64,000 nucleotides of DNA from Croceicoccus sediminis (lineage in GTDB: Bacteria; Pseudomonadota; Alphaproteobacteria; Sphingomonadales; Sphingomonadaceae): assembly GCF_007570835.1 (NCBI RefSeq), contig NZ_SUNC01000005.1:1-64000 (forward strand), in the 5' to 3' direction. Both the position numbers and the translations under genes were made by a program. Positions 61,273 to 64,000 of this stretch are shown in pieces. The number at the start of each line of letters is the position of its first letter. The first letter of the stretch is position 1. The notes under the pieces were generated by a model. That model did no database searches, had not been told where the DNA came from, and saw only the letters and a list, made by a program, of their open reading frames with translations.

Positions 61273-62016
61273 TTATTCCCGCTCGACCGAGAAACCGGCA
61301 AAGGCCTGCCTCACCGGCATGAGTTCGAGCGTGTTGATGTTGAGATGCGGCGGCAGCGTCGCCACCCACAGGACGGTTTCGGCGATATCGTCGCCAGTCA
61401 TCGGGTTCACGCCTTCGTAGAACGCATCGGCAGCTTCCTGGTTGCCGCCGTTGCGTACGACGGTGAATTCGGTTTCCACCATGCCCGGTTCGATCGAGGT
61501 GACACGAACGCCTGTTCCGTTGAGATCCGAACGCAGACCCAGGCTGAACTGACGCACGAAAGCCTTGGTCCCGCCATAGACGTTGCCACCCTTGTAGGGA
61601 TAGTTCGCGGCGACCGACGATATGTTGATGATCGCGCCCTTGCGCTCGACCAGCATCGGCAGGAGCTTGCGCGTGATCGAGACGAGCGCGGTGACGTTCG
61701 TATCGATCATCGTCTTCCAGTCGTCGAGATCGGCCTGCCACGCCGGCGCCATGCCCAGCGCGAGCCCGGCGTTATTCACCAGGCAGTCGATCTGCGCGAA
61801 ATCGCCGCTCAGCGCGTCAAGCGCGGCATCGCGGCCCGCTTCGTCGCGCACGTCAAACACGCAGGGCATGAAATTGTCGCCCAGTTCCTCGCGCAGCGCC
61901 TCAAGCCGGTCGGCGCGGCGGCCCGTGCCCACGACTTTCCAGCCCGCGCCGATGAATTCGCGCACGCAGGACGCGCCGATACCCGAAGTCGCTCCGGTGA
62001 CGAGTGCGGTTGCCAT
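61273..62016 (-). CDS. SDR-family NADP-dependent 3-hydroxy acid dehydrogenase (YdfG-like)
   Basis: A 247-residue classical SDR with TGATSGIG at 8-15, NNAGLALG, the catalytic serine (IINISSVAA) and YGGTKAFV with the tyrosine/lysine pair. The C-terminal half IEPGMVETEF and TGDDIAETVLWVATLP matches YdfG-type 3-hydroxy acid/serine dehydrogenases. AGGAGA precedes the ATG. It lies four bases after the epimerase-like gene. Confidence 0.9.
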   Translation of the reverse strand: MATALVTGATSGIGASCVREFIGAGWKVVGTGRRADRLEALREELGDNFMPCVFDVRDEAGRDAALDALSGDFAQIDCLVNNAGLALGMAPAWQADLDDWKTMIDTNVTALVSITRKLLPMLVERKGAIINISSVAANYPYKGGNVYGGTKAFVRQFSLGLRSDLNGTGVRVTSIEPGMVETEFTVVRNGGNQEAADAFYEGVNPMTGDDIAETVLWVATLPPHLNINTLELMPVRQAFAGFSVERE

Positions 62017-62019
62017 GGT

Positions 62020-62928
62020 CTATTCTCCTGTAACGGCGGGTCGGATGGTGATGCCCACGCGGAACGCGCGTTCACCGCCCGGTTCAAGTTCCATCACGCC
62101 GGGTTTCTCGCGGAAATCGCGATCGAAACCGACGGGGTCGGCAATACCCGCCCACGGTTCGAGGCAGATGAAGTCCGCACCCGGCTTTTGCCAGATGCCC
62201 AGCATCGGGCAATCGGGAAAGGCCATCTGGATCGCGGCGGGGCTTACGCCCTCCCCTCCGGGCATCGCGCCTTCATAGCACAAACCGCGACTGTCGAGCC
62301 GGTCCCAGATCAGCGCATCGGCGCGGAACAGGCCGGGTTGCAGGGCAAGCTTGCGATCGACGACGGGCGTGTCCTCGTAAAAACACAGCAGCCCGTCAGC
62401 ATCGAGGCGGCGGATCGGACCGTCCTCCCGCTCGAAAAAGCGCACGGCGTGGTCGGCCTTCTCCCCGCCGCCGGGCAGCGGCCAGGCGAAGCCGGGGTGA
62501 AAGCCGATGCTGAACGACATCGCGACATCGCCGGTATTGCGGACCGTCGCGGTCATCGTCAGCGTGGAGTCTTCAATTGCGTAGTGCAGATCGAGGTCGA
62601 ACGCGAAAGGGAAAACCGCCCGCGTTTCCTCATCGTCGGACAGACGGAACAGTGCCGCGTCCCCGTCGTGCGAGACGAGATCGAACGCGCGCTTGCGGGC
62701 AAAGCCGTGCCGCGCCATCGCATATTCCATGCCGTCCAGCCGCATCTTGCCGCCCGCCAGTTCCCCCACGATGGGGAACAGGATCGGCGAGCGGCCCGAC
62801 CAGAACGCAGGGTCGCCATCGGTCATCCACTCGGCCCCGCTGGCATCGGTGATCGATACCAGTTCGGCGCCAAGCGACGCTATGCGCGCGGTCAGCCCGC
62901 CCGATCCGATGGAGAACGTCTCGCTCAT
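62020..62928 (-). CDS. Aldose 1-epimerase family protein
   Basis: A 302-residue galactose-mutarotase-fold protein. Motifs include WMTDGDPAFWSGRSPILFPIVG near the N-terminus (YeaD/GalM-like), MARHGFARKRAFDL with a catalytic-type histidine, IGFHPGFAWPL and LEPWAGIADP. It probably interconverts sugar anomers or binds a sugar phosphate. Its start overlaps the pheT stop as ATGA, so it is translated with pheT. Confidence 0.9.
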   Translation of the reverse strand: MSETFSIGSGGLTARIASLGAELVSITDASGAEWMTDGDPAFWSGRSPILFPIVGELAGGKMRLDGMEYAMARHGFARKRAFDLVSHDGDAALFRLSDDEETRAVFPFAFDLDLHYAIEDSTLTMTATVRNTGDVAMSFSIGFHPGFAWPLPGGGEKADHAVRFFEREDGPIRRLDADGLLCFYEDTPVVDRKLALQPGLFRADALIWDRLDSRGLCYEGAMPGGEGVSPAAIQMAFPDCPMLGIWQKPGADFICLEPWAGIADPVGFDRDFREKPGVMELEPGGERAFRVGITIRPAVTGE

Positions 62929-64000
62929 CAGCCCCTGAGTATCGCGCCCTGCTTGGCCGCAGCAGCAGTCACCGCGTCGCTGACGGCCTTGAGGTCCGCG
63001 TCGGTGAACGTCGCCTCGACCGGCTGCATCGTCACTTCGATGGCCAGCGACTTCTGCCCCTCGGGCACGCCCTGGCCGGTGAAGACGTCGAACAGGCGGG
63101 CATCGACGATGCGCTTTTTGTCCGCGGCCTTGACCACGCGAACAAGGTCGCCCGCGGGAAGATCGGCGGGAACGAGGAAGGCGAAATCGCGCGACACGGC
63201 CTGAAGCGAAGGCGGCGTGTAACTGGCCCGTGTGAACGTCGCCGCGCCCTTCTTCGCCGGGATGGCTTCGAGGTCAATTTCCACCGCGACTACCGCGCCA
63301 TCAAGGTCGAACTGCTTGGCAACCGACGGGTGCAGCGTGCCGAAGCGGGCCAGCACGTTCTTCGGCCCAAGCCGCAGGGTCGCGGACTGTCCGGGGTGAT
63401 ACTGGCTTCCGGCCTCGCCCATCACCATCAGGTTGCCGACCGGCGCACCGGCGGCCTCAAGCAGGGCCATCGCCTCGGCCTTGGCGTCGAACGCGTCGAA
63501 GCCCTGCGCCTTGCCGGACTGCCACGAACGCGATGTCCGTTCGCCCGCAAGCACGACGCCCAGTGTCAGGCGCTCATCGCTTGCCCCGCCCTTGCCGCGA
63601 AGGTAACGTCGGCCGACTTCGAACAATCGGACCGAGGAAGCACCGCGCGCCATGTTGCGCTGTGCCGCCATGAGCAGGCCGGGGATGAGCGAGGGGCGCA
63701 TGGCCTTCATGTCCTCGCTGATCGGGTTGGCCAGAACCCACAGCGGTTCGTCGGCAAAAGCTTCCGCCTCGGCCATCGGCAGGAAGGACCAAGTGATCGC
63801 CTCGTGCAGGCCCCGTGCCGCAGCGGCCCGGCGTGCGCGGCGTTCGCGGCTCTGCATCGGGGTCGCGGTCGGCTTGGCCACGCCTTCAGCGCGCGGCAGC
63901 GCGACCGAGGGGACATCGTCCAGCCCGTGGATGCGGATCACTTCCTCGACAATGTCGGGCGCGCCGTCGACGTCGGGGCGCCAGCTGGGCACGGTCACGG
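62928..64000 (-). CDS. pheT: Phenylalanine-tRNA ligase beta subunit, partial (N-terminus beyond window)
   Basis: The last about 357 residues of the PheRS beta subunit; the frame stays open to the window edge. B5-domain sequence (VPSWRPDVDGAPDIVEEVIRIHG), the beta-core (MRPSLIPGLLMAAQRN, LFEVGRRYL) and the C-terminal FDX-ACB anticodon-binding domain (PSLQAVSRDFAFLV through ATFTDADL) are visible. The enzyme with PheS charges tRNA-Phe. The true protein is about 800 residues. The downstream epimerase gene is coupled. Confidence 0.96.
   Translation of the reverse strand, partial: VTVPSWRPDVDGAPDIVEEVIRIHGLDDVPSVALPRAEGVAKPTATPMQSRERRARRAAAARGLHEAITWSFLPMAEAEAFADEPLWVLANPISEDMKAMRPSLIPGLLMAAQRNMARGASSVRLFEVGRRYLRGKGGASDERLTLGVVLAGERTSRSWQSGKAQGFDAFDAKAEAMALLEAAGAPVGNLMVMGEAGSQYHPGQSATLRLGPKNVLARFGTLHPSVAKQFDLDGAVVAVEIDLEAIPAKKGAATFTRASYTPPSLQAVSRDFAFLVPADLPAGDLVRVVKAADKKRIVDARLFDVFTGQGVPEGQKSLAIEVTMQPVEATFTDADLKAVSDAVTAAAAKQGAILRG

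Noticed and set aside
60988-63204. 738-codon plus-strand frame across prfC, SDR, epimerase and pheT
   Set aside because: It runs antisense through four recognised genes and lacks a ribosome site or domain.
1-64000. CRISPR arrays, insertion sequences, prophage genes, tRNA or rRNA genes
   Set aside because: No spaced direct repeats, transposase, integrase, phage structural gene, tRNA T-loop pattern or rRNA segment was recognised on reading. A covariance-model search could still find a small RNA.

Overview
The window is high-GC, densely packed proteobacterial chromosome. Protein content points to an alphaproteobacterium of the Sphingomonadales (Novosphingobium/Sphingopyxis/Erythrobacter-like). 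The signs are a TonB receptor with a PepSY partner, many acyl-CoA dehydrogenases, a FadN-type HCDH/ECH fusion, CopAB and a LuxR-type regulator. This placement is by resemblance only. I recognise no tRNA, rRNA, CRISPR array, insertion sequence or phage gene, and almost every base lies in or next to a gene.

Layout. 1-239: end of an unidentified plus-strand transcript with a bidirectional terminator. 240-6722: short asparaginase, then a beta-oxidation operon (thiolase, HCDH/ECH fusion, acyl-CoA dehydrogenase) divergent from its probable MerR regulator. 6745-8559: DEAD-box helicase. 9021-16171: probable metal-acquisition cluster (DUF4198 protein, small periplasmic protein, HupE/UreJ protein, anchored protein, TonB receptor, PepSY protein) followed by a 2-hydroxyacid dehydrogenase. 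16350-24399: amino-compound catabolism (GNAT, SSADH, tartrate/D-malate-type dehydrogenase, class-III aminotransferase, Lrp regulator, M20 amidohydrolase, FAD oxidoreductase). 24539-30892: copper island (two CopB-type proteins, CopA, CopC, CopD) carrying a CnrYXH-type anti-sigma/sensor/ECF sigma trio. 30991-45166: second amino-compound block (HAD hydrolase, second GNAT, dipeptide-type ABC transporter, second FAD oxidoreductase, cupin, DUF1624 membrane protein, RidA, D-threonine-aldolase-like enzyme, aldehyde dehydrogenase).

45414-59245 is an acyl-CoA catabolic island. A GntR/FCD regulator faces an SDR, ACAD and kinase trio that resembles the LvaD/LvaC/LvaA route for 4-hydroxyacyl-CoA. It converges on a seven-gene minus-strand operon (OB-fold protein, thiolase, ACAD, E1-alpha, E1-beta, E2, VOC). 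That operon is preceded by a LuxR-type regulator and a divergent ACAD plus quinone-oxidoreductase pair. 59256-64000 is housekeeping: pheT (cut by the window end), aldose-1-epimerase-like protein, SDR, prfC and ytoQ on the minus strand.

Most distinctive points: a CnrX-like sensor with the complete CnrX metal-ligand spacing placed in a copper operon; a textbook terminator inside the first codons of the HupE-type gene; paralogous GNAT and FAD-oxidoreductase pairs in the two amino-compound blocks; an E2 with two subunit-binding domains; and a LuxR-flanked island combining a 2-oxoacid dehydrogenase complex with a thiolase/OB-fold pair.
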